Shown: in pieces, positions 50,674 through 62,175 of the stretch
How positions within the stretch are numbered: position 1 is the first letter of the stretch
Layout: each line of letters begins with the position of its first letter
DNA from: Virgisporangium aurantiacum
Lineage (GTDB): Bacteria > Actinomycetota > Actinomycetes > Mycobacteriales > Micromonosporaceae
Direction of reading: 5' to 3'
Assembly (NCBI RefSeq): GCF_016863635.1
Contig: NZ_BOPG01000009.1
Coordinates: 354,560-418,559, forward strand
DNA length: 64,000 bases
Position numbers and translations under genes: made by a program
The notes under the pieces: model-generated
Database searches by the model: none
What the model was told of the DNA's origin: nothing
What the model saw: only the letters and a program-made list of their open reading frames with translations

Positions 50674-51828
50674 GTGCGAGTGCCGATCGAGCGCGAACCC
50701 CAGCGGCCGGCGGCGCCTGCCGCGGATGTCGTCTGGTCCAGCAGCCCGGTAGGCACCGGCGACCCGATGCGCGCCACGCTGGCCCTGATGGCGCCCGGCA
50801 CCGCGTTGCGCGATGGCCTGGAGCGGATTCTCCGCGGGCGCACCGGCGCGCTCATCGTGCTCGGGCACGACGAGATCGTCGAGTCGATCTGCACCGGTAG
50901 CGGATTCCCGCTCGACATCGAGTTCAGCGCCACCCGGCTGCGTGAACTGTGCAAGATGGACGGCGCGGTGGTGCTCAGCAGCGACGGCACGCGCATCGTG
51001 CGGGCGGCGGTGCACCTGATGCCCGACCCCACGATCGTGTCCGACGAGTCGGGTACCCGCCACCGTACGGCGGAGCGGGTCGCGAAGCAGACCGGATTCC
51101 CGGTCATCTCGGTGAGCCAGTCGATGCGCATCATCGGTTTGTACGTAAGCGGGCAGCGTCACGTTCTCGATGACTCGGCCTCAATACTGTCGAAGGCGAA
51201 TCAGGCTCTCCAGACGCTGGAGCGGTACAAGCTGCGCCTCGACGAGGTGTCCGGCACGCTGTCGGCGCTGGAGATCGAAGACCTGGTCACCGTCCGCGAC
51301 GCGGTGGCGGTGGTGCAGCGGCTGGAGATGGTGCGGCGCATCGCCGACGAGATCGCCGGCTACGTGGTCGAACTGGGTACCGACGGCCGGCTCCTCGCCC
51401 TGCAGCTCGAGGAGCTGATGGCCGGCGTCGAGGCCGACCGCACGCTGGTGATCCGCGACTACCTGCCGGGCGACGCCAGCCGTCGGGTCCGGCAGGCCGA
51501 CGACTCGTGCGAGGCGCTCGACGACCTGTCCCCCACCGAGCTGATCGACCTGGTCGCGGTCGCGAAGGCGCTCGGCTATCCGGGCGCGGCCGACGCGTTG
51601 GACGCGGCCGTGTCGCCGCGCGGGTACCGGCTGCTGGCCAAGGTGCCGCGGCTGCCGGTGCCGGTGATCGACCGGCTGGTCGATCACTTCGGCAGCCTGC
51701 AGCGGCTGCTCGGCGCCACGGTCGAAGACCTGCAGGCGGTCGACGGGGTGGGCGACGCCCGGGCGCGCGGCGTCCGCGAAGGTTTGTCCCGCCTGGCGGA
51801 GGCCTCGATCCTGGAGCGCTACGTCTAG
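50674..51828 (+). CDS. disA: Diadenylate cyclase DisA (DNA integrity scanning protein)
   Basis: A 384-residue octameric enzyme that makes c-di-AMP from two ATP and scans DNA for branched structures. The cyclase domain shows [20 protein letters not shown] (DGA motif, about 97-116) and [20 protein letters not shown] (RHR motif, about 126-145). A helical linker follows, then a C-terminal helix-hairpin-helix domain ([20 protein letters not shown], about 351-370). The GTG at 50674 is used; a GTG at 50680 is in frame. Adjacent radA is a known functional partner in other bacteria. Confidence 0.96.
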   Translation: MRVPIEREPQRPAAPAADVVWSSSPVGTGDPMRATLALMAPGTALRDGLERILRGRTGALIVLGHDEIVESICTGSGFPLDIEFSATRLRELCKMDGAVVLSSDGTRIVRAAVHLMPDPTIVSDESGTRHRTAERVAKQTGFPVISVSQSMRIIGLYVSGQRHVLDDSASILSKANQALQTLERYKLRLDEVSGTLSALEIEDLVTVRDAVAVVQRLEMVRRIADEIAGYVVELGTDGRLLALQLEELMAGVEADRTLVIRDYLPGDASRRVRQADDSCEALDDLSPTELIDLVAVAKALGYPGAADALDAAVSPRGYRLLAKVPRLPVPVIDRLVDHFGSLQRLLGATVEDLQAVDGVGDARARGVREGLSRLAEASILERYV

Positions 51829-51834
51829 AGAACG

Positions 51835-52515
51835 CTAGGCGTTGACGGTGACCGTCACCGGTTCGCTCACGATGTTCCCGAGGCGCGCCCGGAGCTGGTA
51901 GGTGCCCGGGTTCAGCAGTTTGCGGTTGGTGCAGCCCTGCGCGGTCCCCTGGCCGTTCCACGGCACGTTGAACTGGAGCGGCGAGTCGTTCGGCTGCATC
52001 CGGCGCACGTCGGCGGCGTTGGACGCATTGCTGCAGGTGTCGGACGACCACTGCTTCGCCGAGTTCTGCTCCAGGTACAGCTCCTGCGCCTGGGCGCTGA
52101 CGTCGCGCGAACAGGTCCGCGTCGAGACGTTCTTGATCCGGATGAAGAACGTGACCGGCACGCCCTGGCGGACCGACGCGTTCTCGGCCGCGGCGGTGAC
52201 CAGCAACTCGGTGTCGGTGCAGGTCTCGCCGTTGGCACCCTCACCGGTGACGCCCGTGCCGCCGCCGCCCGTCACCGGCCGACCCGACGTCGGGTCGGAC
52301 GCGTTCGGCGTGATCGTGGGCAGTGCCTGCGCGGTCGACGTCTCCGTCGGCGCGCCCGTGGTCGTGGGGTTGTTGGCCGTCGGTTTCTTGCCCGGCTCGT
52401 CGTCGCCCGAACATGAGTAGGCGATTATGAGGACGAACACGAGCACCCCGGCGAGCACCACAGCCCGGCGGCGCCAGTAAACGTTCGGGGACAACGGCCC
52501 AACCGTCAGTCTCAT
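51835..52515 (-). CDS. Membrane-anchored extracellular protein, Rv3587c-like
   Basis: A 226-residue protein: a short basic N-terminus, one transmembrane helix (about 18-35, AVVLAGVLVFVLIIAYSC), then a Thr/Pro/Gly-rich spacer (about 40-95). The beta-rich extracellular domain has four or more Cys (ETCTDTELL, RTCSRDVSA, DTCSNASNA, QGCTNRKLL) likely paired in disulfides. Position between disA and mutY and opposite orientation match Rv3587c of M. tuberculosis as I recall; the function is unknown. Confidence 0.82.
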   Translation of the reverse strand: MRLTVGPLSPNVYWRRRAVVLAGVLVFVLIIAYSCSGDDEPGKKPTANNPTTTGAPTETSTAQALPTITPNASDPTSGRPVTGGGGTGVTGEGANGETCTDTELLVTAAAENASVRQGVPVTFFIRIKNVSTRTCSRDVSAQAQELYLEQNSAKQWSSDTCSNASNAADVRRMQPNDSPLQFNVPWNGQGTAQGCTNRKLLNPGTYQLRARLGNIVSEPVTVTVNA

Positions 52516-52582
52516 GATGGATTCACGTTAGTACCGGGTTGGTTGTCCGTTGTGGCGGCGCGCCGTTGTACCGTCGCGGACG

Positions 52583-53467
52583 ATGTCTGTTTCGCTCGCC
52601 GGTGCGGTGACCCTCTGGTTCGACTCGGCCGCCCGGGATCTTCCGTGGCGTTCGCCTGATACCACCCCGTGGGGTGTGCTCGTCAGCGAGATCATGCTCC
52701 AGCAGACCCCGGTGAGCCGGGTGACGCCGGCGTGGCTCTCGTGGTTGGCGCGCTGGCCGACGCCGGCCGCGATGGCCGCCGACCCCGACCAACCGGCCGC
52801 GGCGATCCGGATGTGGGGCCGGCTCGGCTATCCGCGCCGGGCGCTCCGGCTGTACGAGTGCGCGGTGGCGGCGGTCGAGCGGCACGGCGGCGAGATCCCG
52901 TCCGACCTCGACGCGCTGCTGGCGTTGCCGGGGGTCGGCTCGTACACGGCCCGGGCGGTGGCCGCGTTCGCGTTCGGGCAGCGTCACCCGGTGGTCGACA
53001 CCAACGTGCGGCGTTTCGTGGCCCGGGCGGTCGGCGGTCGCGCCGAGGCCGGCCCGGCCACCACCCAGCGCGACCTGGACGCCGTGGCCGCCCTCCTGCC
53101 CGAGGCCGCGGCCGACGCCGCCCGGGCCAGCGCGGCGTTCATGGAACTGGGCGCGGTGGTGTGCGTGGCCCGGTCGCCACGCTGTGCGGCCTGCCCCGTC
53201 GCGACGACGTGCGCGTGGCGCCGCGCCGGCTCGCCCCCGGCGGAGGTGCCCGGCCAGCGCACCCAGACCTACGCCGGCACCGACCGCCAGGTCCGCGGCC
53301 TGTTGCTGGCGGTACTCCGCGACGCCGACACCCCGGTTCCCGCCACCCGCCTCGACATCGTCTGGCCGGACGCGGTCCAACGCGACCGGGCGCTGGCCAC
53401 CCTCCTGGCCGACGGCCTGGTGGTGACCCCCGAGCCCGGCCGGTACGCCCTACCGGGCGCCCGCTGA
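52583..53467 (+). CDS. mutY: A/G-specific adenine DNA glycosylase
   Basis: A 294-residue base-excision enzyme removing A mispaired with 8-oxoG. Seen: catalytic Glu in LVSEIMLQQTPVSRV (about 34-48), the helix-hairpin-helix LPGVGSYTARAVAAFAFGQ with catalytic Asp in HPVVDTNVRRFV (about 115-146), and the [4Fe-4S] cysteines in the pattern C-x6-C-x2-C-x5-C (CVARSPRCAACPVATTC). The short C-terminus lacks a full NUDIX-like domain, as in many actinobacterial MutY. The ATG at 52583 gives the standard start. Confidence 0.93.
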   Translation: MSVSLAGAVTLWFDSAARDLPWRSPDTTPWGVLVSEIMLQQTPVSRVTPAWLSWLARWPTPAAMAADPDQPAAAIRMWGRLGYPRRALRLYECAVAAVERHGGEIPSDLDALLALPGVGSYTARAVAAFAFGQRHPVVDTNVRRFVARAVGGRAEAGPATTQRDLDAVAALLPEAAADAARASAAFMELGAVVCVARSPRCAACPVATTCAWRRAGSPPAEVPGQRTQTYAGTDRQVRGLLLAVLRDADTPVPATRLDIVWPDAVQRDRALATLLADGLVVTPEPGRYALPGAR

Positions 53468-53488
53468 AATGCGGCCGCTGACGCGAAA

Positions 53489-53514
53489 GGGCGCCGGCCA
53501 CATGGCCGGCGCCC
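53489..53514. terminator. Bidirectional terminator between mutY and clpC
   Basis: GGGCGCCGGCC and GGCCGGCGCCC form a perfect 11-bp stem with an ACAT loop, flanked by AAAG and CTTC, in the 65-bp gap between convergent stops. Confidence 0.88.
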
Positions 53515-53532
53515 CTTCAGCATTAATGCGGA

Positions 53533-56058
<2,526 letters not shown>

Positions 56059-56364
56059 CCCTGCTCCCTCACATGCCGTGTCCGTCGACGCCGTGCCCTG
56101 CCGACGTGACCGTGCCATAACTCTATCTCCGCCGACCCTGCGATCTCGCCGGGTGCGAGCACTAAGTCAAACGCGTTACCTGTGCACTGACCAGGTGTAC
56201 GGCCCAACCGCAGGCCAGGTGCGGATGTTCCAGGAAGAGCCCGGGTACGCCCAGAGCGAAATGTGAGGCTGAGCAGCACGGCGGCGGGCGGGCGTCGGGA
56301 TTCGGATAAGCAGAGCCCGCCCGGCGCCGAGGCACCGGACGGGCTGTGAACCTCGGGAACGTCG
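56059..56364. other. Intergenic region between lsr2 and clpC
   Basis: 306 bp with no gene seen. The left part must contain the clpC promoter (minus strand); no confident CtsR/HspR-type operator or -35/-10 pair was recognised. The right part contains the lsr2 terminator hairpin. Confidence 0.5.
56314..56345 (-). terminator. lsr2 terminator hairpin
   Basis: On the minus strand, AGCCCGTCCGGTGCC pairs with GGCGCCGGGCGGGCT (two G-U pairs) 20 bp after the lsr2 stop, ending in CTGCTT. Confidence 0.75.
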
Positions 56365-56721
56365 TTACCGACCCGCCTCGGCGTGGTAACGGTCGACGAT
56401 CTCCTGCTTGATGCGGCCGCGGTCGGACACCTTGATGCCCTTCGCCTGCGCCCACTCGCGGATGGCCCGGTTCTGGTCACGGTCGGCGGCGGCACCGCCA
56501 CGCACCCGGGCGGCGGCGGCACGACCGCCGGGGACCACTCCGCCCCGACCAATCTTGCGACCCGCACCGACGTAGGGCGCGAGAACGTCACGAATCTTCG
56601 CCGCATTACCGGGCGACAGATCGATCTCGTACTGAACCCCGTCGAGGCCAAACTTCACCGTCTCCTCGGCTTCGCCGCCGTCGAGGTCGTCAGTGAGCAC
56701 CTGAATCGTTCGCCTGGCCAC
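56365..56721 (-). CDS. lsr2: Nucleoid-associated protein Lsr2
   Basis: A 118-residue H-NS-like xenogeneic silencer that binds AT-rich DNA. The N-terminal dimerisation domain reads ARRTIQVLTDDLDGGEAEET with VKFGLDGVQYEIDLS. A basic linker follows, and the C-terminal DNA-binding domain has REWAQAKGIKVSDRGRIKQE, containing the AT-hook-like RGR, and a final helix EIVDRYHAE. The GTG at 56721 follows AAGGAATTGAC. It lies upstream of clpC in the order seen in mycobacteria. Confidence 0.97.
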   Translation of the reverse strand: MARRTIQVLTDDLDGGEAEETVKFGLDGVQYEIDLSPGNAAKIRDVLAPYVGAGRKIGRGGVVPGGRAAAARVRGGAAADRDQNRAIREWAQAKGIKVSDRGRIKQEIVDRYHAEAGR

Positions 56722-57168
56722 GTCAATTCCTTCCCGAATGGGGACTCCCCGCAATTGCGCAAAACTTTAGCGCATGCCGGGTGGGATTGAGTAGCCGGAG
56801 TTCCATAAATACTCGCCGCGTACCATCGGGGACGAAACTCCACCGAATACGATGGGTGGTACTCACTGGGCCACTCACCGCACACTGCAGGGCGACCGCT
56901 GACCAGAGTCCGCGTCGCACCGGATAATGATAGACGAGGATCGGTTCCACAACCCACTCACGCCACGCCCCCGCGACGCTAAAGATTGATCGGACGAAAC
57001 GCACTCGACGTCCGGTACCGCAGCGCGCACGCGGAATAGCTTCACCTCGATCTGACCGCACAAATCGGTGGCGGCGGCATTGCAATGCGTTACAAAATGC
57101 CGGCCCGGGCATGCAACCTCGGGCCGCGTGCACCAGACCGGCGCCTGATCGGGCAGAATGCCGTAGCT
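56722..57168. other. 447-bp intergenic region between lsr2 and the repeat protein gene
   Basis: No convincing gene on either strand. It is less GC-rich than its surroundings and presumably carries the lsr2 promoter. A TAAAGT on the minus strand near 56770 could be its -10, flanked by a TTGCGC / GCGCAT near-palindrome. AT-richer stretches could be Lsr2 self-binding sites. Confidence 0.4.
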
Positions 57169-57858
57169 GTGAGCATGCCTCCTTATTCGCAGTACCCCAA
57201 CCAGCCCGCGAGTGGCGGGCCGGGCGGCTACGGCCAACCCACGTCCGGCCCCGCCTACGGCGGCCAACCCACGTCCGGCCCGAGTTACGGCGGCCAGCCG
57301 GGCTACGGCGGCCAGCCGACGTCCGGCCCCGGCTACGGCGGTGGCCAGCCCACCTCGGGCCCCGGCTACGGCGGCCAGCAGCCCGGCTACGAACAACCTC
57401 AGCAACCCGGCTACGGCGGTGGCTACGGGCCGCCCGGCGGCGGCTACGGCGGCGGGGGCGACGGAATCGCGCTGACCCTCAAGTTCTTCCCGCTCGCCTT
57501 CCTGCTGATGTTCTTCAAGCCGGTCGTCACGATCAACGGCCAGCAGTACCAGGTGCCGTGGAGCAAGCGGACGCCGATCCAGTTGCCGCCGGGGCAGTAC
57601 CACGTGCACGTCCACGTGCCGTACCTGATCCCGAGCCAGATCGGCAAGGCCGACCTGGCGGTGAACGTCGGCGGCGGTCAGCCGATCGAACTGGAGTACC
57701 GGGCGCCCGCGTTCGCGTTCTCGCCCGGCTCGCTCGGCACGCCGCCGCAGAAGTACAACGGCATCGGGCTCACCATCGCGCTGATGGCGGTGCCCCTGGT
57801 CGTCGGGCTGATCTGCTGCTGCTTCTCGATCTTCGCCAACAGCGGCAGCAGCTACTGA
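57169..57858 (+). CDS. Hypothetical membrane protein with GQPTSGPxYG repeats
   Basis: A 229-residue protein. The N-terminal 95 residues are Gly/Pro/Tyr/Gln-rich with five or six decapeptide repeats (GQPTSGPAYG type, period 30 bp). A compact domain follows with a hydrophobic segment (about 100-118), a beta-rich part (VVTINGQQYQVPWSKRTPIQ; PPGQYHVHVHVPYLIP) and a C-terminal transmembrane helix (about 199-222). I do not recognise it. The start is the GTG at 57169 or the ATG at 57175; the absence of a ribosome binding site and a CAGAAT at 57154 suggest a leaderless mRNA. Confidence 0.72.
   Translation: MSMPPYSQYPNQPASGGPGGYGQPTSGPAYGGQPTSGPSYGGQPGYGGQPTSGPGYGGGQPTSGPGYGGQQPGYEQPQQPGYGGGYGPPGGGYGGGGDGIALTLKFFPLAFLLMFFKPVVTINGQQYQVPWSKRTPIQLPPGQYHVHVHVPYLIPSQIGKADLAVNVGGGQPIELEYRAPAFAFSPGSLGTPPQKYNGIGLTIALMAVPLVVGLICCCFSIFANSGSSY
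57232..57390 (+). repeat. 30-bp degenerate tandem repeat (GQPTSGPxYG codons)
   Basis: About five copies of a roughly 30-bp unit beginning GGCCAACCCACGTCCGGCC, with 3-bp and 15-bp length variants. It encodes the Tyr/Gly/Pro-rich N-terminal segment of the membrane protein. Confidence 0.8.
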
Positions 57859-57860
57859 CA

Positions 57861-57882
57861 CCGGCGTCCAAACGGACGCCGG
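57861..57882. terminator. Bidirectional terminator between the repeat protein and coaX
   Basis: CCGGCGTCC and GGACGCCGG form a perfect 9-bp stem with an AAAC loop. It sits in the 26-bp gap between the two convergent stop codons. Confidence 0.8.
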
Positions 57883-57884
57883 CG

Positions 57885-58658
57885 CTAGGAACGGCTGGCC
57901 GGGGCGTTCCGCTCGAAGGCCAGCCGGAGGCCGATCAGGGTCAACCACGGCTCGTGGTGGGTCACGGTCGCGCATTCGCCGATCACCACCGGCGCCAGCC
58001 CGCCGGTGGCGATCACGGCCTTCACCGCGCCCAGTTCGGAGATGATGCCGCGCACCACTCCGTCGACCTGGCCGGCGAAGCCGTACACCACGCCCGACTG
58101 CAGGCACTCCACGGTGTTCTTGCCGATGATGCGGGGCGGCTTGACCAGTTCGATCTTCCGTAGCTGGGCGGCGCGGGCCGCCAGCGCGTCGACCGAGATC
58201 TCGATTCCGGGCGCGAGAACCCCTCCCAGGAACTCGCCCCGGGCCGAGATGACGTCGAAGTTGGTCGAGGTGCCGAAGTCGACCACGATGGCCGGCCCGC
58301 CGAAGAGCGTGTACGCGGCCAGCGTGTTCATCACGCGGTCGGCACCCACCTCCTTCGGGTTGTCGATCGCCAGCTGCACGCCGGTGCGCACGCCCGGCTC
58401 CACGATCACGGCCGGCACGTCGGCGTAGTAGCGGGCGAGCATCGAGCGCATCGAGCGCAGCGCGGCCGGCACGGTGGAGCACGTCGCGATCCCGGTGATC
58501 TCCACGGCGTCACCGGCCAGCAGGCCCCGCAGTTGCAGGCCGAGTTCGTCGGCGGTGGATCGGGCGTCGGTCTTCGTGCGCCAGGAGTGCACGAGCTTGT
58601 CGCCCTCGAACGTGGCGAGCACCGTGTTCGTGTTCCCGATGTCGATGCACAGGAGCAA
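57885..58658 (-). CDS. coaX: Type III pantothenate kinase
   Basis: A 257-residue CoaX-type kinase phosphorylating pantothenate, the first step of CoA synthesis. Family marks: N-terminal P-loop-like CIDIGNTNTVLATFEG (about 4-19), EVGADRVMNTLAAY (about 107-120), VVDFGTSTNFDVIS (about 128-141) and LGGVLAPGIEIS. The start is taken as the TTG at 58658, with GAGG seven bases upstream, because it puts the conserved strand at the N-terminus. It is the last gene of the cofactor operon, 11 bp after nadC. Confidence 0.93.
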   Translation of the reverse strand: MLLCIDIGNTNTVLATFEGDKLVHSWRTKTDARSTADELGLQLRGLLAGDAVEITGIATCSTVPAALRSMRSMLARYYADVPAVIVEPGVRTGVQLAIDNPKEVGADRVMNTLAAYTLFGGPAIVVDFGTSTNFDVISARGEFLGGVLAPGIEISVDALAARAAQLRKIELVKPPRIIGKNTVECLQSGVVYGFAGQVDGVVRGIISELGAVKAVIATGGLAPVVIGECATVTHHEPWLTLIGLRLAFERNAPASRS

Positions 58659-58669
58659 GGCAGGCCACC

Positions 58670-59551
58670 TCAGCGAGGGCGCAGGTCGAGCGCGATGTCC
58701 AGGATGGGCGACGAATGGGTCAGCGCCCCGACCGAAAGGTAGTCGACGCCGGTCTCGGCGAACGCACGAACCTCGGCAAGTGTGAGCCCACCGGTCGCCT
58801 CCAGCTCCGCCCGGTCTCCGACGGCCGCCACCACCTGGCGCAGCAACGGCGGCGCCATGTTGTCGCACAGCAGGAACGTGGCGCCGGCCTCGACCGCCTC
58901 CACCGCCTCGTCGACGGTGGTGATCTCCACCTGAACCGGCACATCCGGGTACATGGAGCGCACCGACCGGAACGCCGCCGTGAGCCCACCGGCCGCGATC
59001 TTGTGGTTGTCCTTGATCATCGCGACGTCGTACAGGCCCATCCGCTTGTTCGTGCCGCCGCCGGCCCGCACCGCGTACTTCTCCAGCACCCGCAGCCCCG
59101 GCGTGGTCTTCCGGGTGTCGAGCACCTGCGCCTTCGTGCCCGCCAGGGCGGCGGCCCACTGCCGCGTGTGCGTCGCCACCCCGGACATCCGGCAGAGCAG
59201 GTTCAGCGCCGTCCGCTCGGCGGTCAACAGAGCCCGGGTGGGCCCGGCCACCGTCGCCAGTACGTCGCCGCGGGCCACCGCGGCGCCGTCGGGCACATGC
59301 GCTTCAAAGGCAACGGGACGCTGTTTAGCGGCGGCCGCGTGGAAGACCGCACCGGCCACCGCCAACCCGGCCACCACACCGGGTGCGCGGGCCACCACGT
59401 CGGCCACGTCGTGCTGCTCGGCCGAGATGGTGGCGAGGCTCGTGACGTCGCCGCTGCCCACGTCCTCCGTCAGCGCTCTGTCGACGATCTCGGCCACGGC
59501 GGACGGTTCCATCCCGGCGGCCTGTAGCTGCGCCGCGATCTCCGGAGTCAT
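58670..59551 (-). CDS. nadC: Nicotinate-nucleotide pyrophosphorylase (carboxylating)
   Basis: A 293-residue quinolinate phosphoribosyltransferase of NAD synthesis. Seen: ALTEDVGSGDVTSLATI (about 27-43), TALNLLCRMSGVATHTRQWA, LDTRKTTPGLRVLEKYAVRA with GGGTNKRMGLYDVAMIKDNH (about 148-187), VEITTVDEAVEAVEAGA and GVDYLSVGALTHS. The ATG at 59551 shares ATGA with the nadB stop, indicating coupled expression of consecutive pathway enzymes. Confidence 0.96.
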   Translation of the reverse strand: MTPEIAAQLQAAGMEPSAVAEIVDRALTEDVGSGDVTSLATISAEQHDVADVVARAPGVVAGLAVAGAVFHAAAAKQRPVAFEAHVPDGAAVARGDVLATVAGPTRALLTAERTALNLLCRMSGVATHTRQWAAALAGTKAQVLDTRKTTPGLRVLEKYAVRAGGGTNKRMGLYDVAMIKDNHKIAAGGLTAAFRSVRSMYPDVPVQVEITTVDEAVEAVEAGATFLLCDNMAPPLLRQVVAAVGDRAELEATGGLTLAEVRAFAETGVDYLSVGALTHSSPILDIALDLRPR

Positions 59552-61152
59552 GACTTGATCTGCTCCCACTTGGCCTTGCCGTCGAGCGACACCAGGAGGT
59601 GACCGAGCCAGGCGTCGCTGGCCTCGGGGAAGTCCTCGCGCCAGTGGCAGCCGCGGGTCTCCTCGCGCTTCGTGGCGGCCGCGACGAGCGCACCGGCCAC
59701 CGTGTACAGGTTCGCGGCCTCCCACGCGGCGGTGCCCGCCGGCGCGGCTTCGGCGGCGGCGACCGCCACCGCGGCCTCCTTCAGCGACTCGGCACTGCGC
59801 AGCACACCGGCACCGCGGCTCATCCCCCGCTGCAGCGGCAACCGCCCCGAGGCGGCGACCGCGTCGGCGGTGTTCGTCGGCGCGTCCGCCGGCTCGCCCT
59901 GTTCCGGCAGGTCGGCCGCGATGTCCGACGCGATCCGCCGGCCGAACACGAGGCCCTCCAGCAGCGAGTTCGACGCCAGCCGGTTCGCGCCGTGCACACC
60001 CGTGCAGGCGACCTCGCCGCACGCGTACAGGCCCTTGATCGACGTGCGCCCGTGCAGGTCGGTACGCACCCCGCCCGACGCGTAGTGGGCCGCCGGCGCC
60101 ACCGGGATGAGGTCGTGCGCCGGGTCGACCCCGGCCTCCCGGCAGAACGCGGTGATCGTCGGGAACCGGCTCGTGACGTCTTCCACATGGCGGGCGTCGA
60201 GCCACACGTGGTCGGAGCCCTCGGCGGCCATCACGCGGTGGATGCCCTTGGCGACGATGTCGCGCGGGGCCAGTTCGGCCAGTTCGTGCTGCCCGACCAT
60301 GAACCGCGTGCCGTCGGCGTCGCGCAGGTACCCGCCCTCGCCGCGCAGCGCCTCGCTGACGAGCGGCTGCTGGGCACCGCCCCGGGCGGTGTAGAGCGCG
60401 GTCGGGTGGAACTGCACGAACTCGAGGTCGGTGACCTCGGCGCCGGCACGCAGGGCGAGCGCCACGCCGTCGCCGGTGGACACGGCGGGGTTCGTGGTCA
60501 CCGAGTAGATCTGGCCCATGCCGCCCGTGGCAAGCACGACCGCGCGGGCGAGCACGGCGCCCACGCCGTCTTCCGCGCCCTCGCCGAGCACGTGCAGGGT
60601 GACCCCGCAGGCCCGGCCCTTCTTCGTGGTGAGCAGGTCGAGCACCAGCGCGTGCTCGATCAACCGGATCCACGGGTCGCGCTGCACGGCGGCATGCAGC
60701 GCCCGCTGCACCTCGGCACCGGTGGCGTCGCCGCCGGCGTGCACGATGCGGTTGGCGTGGTGACCGCCCTCGCGGGTGAGCATCAGCGAGCCGTCGGGGT
60801 GCCGGTCGAACGCCGCACCCCAGCGCATCAGCTCGCGGACCCGGGCCGGCCCCTCGCGCACCAGCACGTCGACGGCCGCCGGGTTGCCCAGCCCGACGCC
60901 GGCCACCAGCGTGTCCTCGGCGTGCGCCGCCGGCGTGTCGAGCGGGTCGAGCACCGCGGCGATCCCGCCCTGCGCCCAGCGCGTGGAGCCGTCGTCGATG
61001 TTGACCTTGGTGACCACGGTGACGTGGAGACCCGCCTCACGCAGGTGCAGAGCGCAGGTGAGGCCCGCGATCCCGGACCCGACCACGACCACGTCGGTGC
61101 GCTCTGCCCATCCGGGAGGCGGCCCGGCCAGTCTGGCCTTGGCTGAACCCAT
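59548..61152 (-). CDS. nadB: L-aspartate oxidase
   Basis: A 534-residue FAD enzyme oxidising aspartate to iminoaspartate, the first step of de novo NAD synthesis. Seen: the FAD-binding GSGIAGLTCALHLREAG (about 26-42), GSTRWAQGGIAAVLDP (about 55-70), the active-site TREGGHHANRIVHAGGDATG, EFVQFHPTALY, and GLYACGEVACTGVHGANRLA (about 381-400). ATG start at 61152. No nadA is adjacent, so quinolinate synthase must be encoded elsewhere. Confidence 0.96.
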   Translation of the reverse strand: MGSAKARLAGPPPGWAERTDVVVVGSGIAGLTCALHLREAGLHVTVVTKVNIDDGSTRWAQGGIAAVLDPLDTPAAHAEDTLVAGVGLGNPAAVDVLVREGPARVRELMRWGAAFDRHPDGSLMLTREGGHHANRIVHAGGDATGAEVQRALHAAVQRDPWIRLIEHALVLDLLTTKKGRACGVTLHVLGEGAEDGVGAVLARAVVLATGGMGQIYSVTTNPAVSTGDGVALALRAGAEVTDLEFVQFHPTALYTARGGAQQPLVSEALRGEGGYLRDADGTRFMVGQHELAELAPRDIVAKGIHRVMAAEGSDHVWLDARHVEDVTSRFPTITAFCREAGVDPAHDLIPVAPAAHYASGGVRTDLHGRTSIKGLYACGEVACTGVHGANRLASNSLLEGLVFGRRIASDIAADLPEQGEPADAPTNTADAVAASGRLPLQRGMSRGAGVLRSAESLKEAAVAVAAAEAAPAGTAAWEAANLYTVAGALVAAATKREETRGCHWREDFPEASDAWLGHLLVSLDGKAKWEQIKS

Positions 61153-61210
61153 CCGTTCAGTGAATCATTACCCGCTTGTTAACGCGCTACGACGTCCGTC
61201 ACTCGACCGG

Positions 61211-62116
61211 TCAGTCGGCCGGAAGCCCGCTCGGGCCGGCACCCTTGATCGACTTGGTGAGGTTGGTGGCCTTGTGCGCGTAGCAGCGCACGCCCCGGTT
61301 GCCGAGACCCCACTCGACCTCGCTGAACGGCGACGAGATCCACCCGACGCGGAACGTGAGCTCGGAGTCGTTGGGAACGCCCGCGTACGTGGCGATCACC
61401 GGCGCGCAGCCGTCGAGGCGGGCCTTCCGGGCCGCCTCGCCGCTGGGGTACGGCCCGTCGGGCAGGTCGTAGACCCCGGCGAACTCGCCGTTGTGCGCGG
61501 AGGTGCAGGCGATCGGGATCATCTTGTCGACCCGGTTGTCGGACGTGACGGTGACCGTGAGGCAACCGAGCCCGACGGCCCGTTCGCCGCTGAGGCCGCC
61601 CTTCAGGCTGGCGGTGCGCTGCACGACGTCGTAGTCGTTGAGATCCTTGTACTCCATCACGTCGCAGCGGAACCAGCGGGCGCCGCCCTGCCAGTGCAGC
61701 GCGATCGGCAGCACCACCGAGAGGTCGAGCCGCCCGTTGCGCCAGTCGTCACCCAGGTACGTCTTGGCCTCGGTGGCACAGGTCTCGTAGGCGGTCTTGC
61801 GACCGGCCGACCCGCTCGACGGCGCCGACGCCTGGCTCGCCTCGTCGCCGGTGAACCGGCCGACGAACACGGTCTCGACGCTGTGGGCGGCGGTGCACTC
61901 GACCGGCGCCGGCCACTTGGTGACGCTGGCGGGGTCGTCGGTGGTGACGCTGTAGCAGGCGCCCGCGACGGGGGTCGGGATCGCGGCCTCCGGCATCGCC
62001 TTCCAGTTGTTGGTGAGGCTGCCGTCGGTTCCCGGCGGGTTGCCACAGGCGCTCAACAGCAGCGTCGCCGCCCCGAGGACGGCCACCGCGCTCATGCCCA
62101 GACGCCTGTTCCGCAC
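61211..62116 (-). CDS. Septum-formation-family lipoprotein
   Basis: A 301-residue lipoprotein with lipobox LLLSACG (acylated Cys about 25). Two septum_form-like modules follow, each with a paired-Cys pattern: GACYSVTTDDPASV...VECTAAHSVETVFVGRF and GLGCLTVTVTSDN...IACTSAHNGEFAGVYDL. Further cysteines (RCDVMEY, DGCAPVIA, VRCYAHK) suggest disulfides. Members are extracytoplasmic actinobacterial proteins linked by name to septum formation, without a defined activity. The GTG at 62116 follows GGGAGGGG. It lies between panC and nadB with gaps near 58 bp. Confidence 0.85.
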   Translation of the reverse strand: MRNRRLGMSAVAVLGAATLLLSACGNPPGTDGSLTNNWKAMPEAAIPTPVAGACYSVTTDDPASVTKWPAPVECTAAHSVETVFVGRFTGDEASQASAPSSGSAGRKTAYETCATEAKTYLGDDWRNGRLDLSVVLPIALHWQGGARWFRCDVMEYKDLNDYDVVQRTASLKGGLSGERAVGLGCLTVTVTSDNRVDKMIPIACTSAHNGEFAGVYDLPDGPYPSGEAARKARLDGCAPVIATYAGVPNDSELTFRVGWISSPFSEVEWGLGNRGVRCYAHKATNLTKSIKGAGPSGLPAD

Positions 62117-62175
62117 CTGCACCCCTCCCGGTCGAGTCACCTCGACGCTAGCGCACAGGTACGAACCGCCCCGCA

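Noticed and set aside
57000..57120. Possible tRNA or small RNA gene in the lsr2 upstream gap
   Set aside because: No T-loop or anticodon-arm pattern (GGTTCGAATCC-like) and no terminator-like hairpin at a suitable position.
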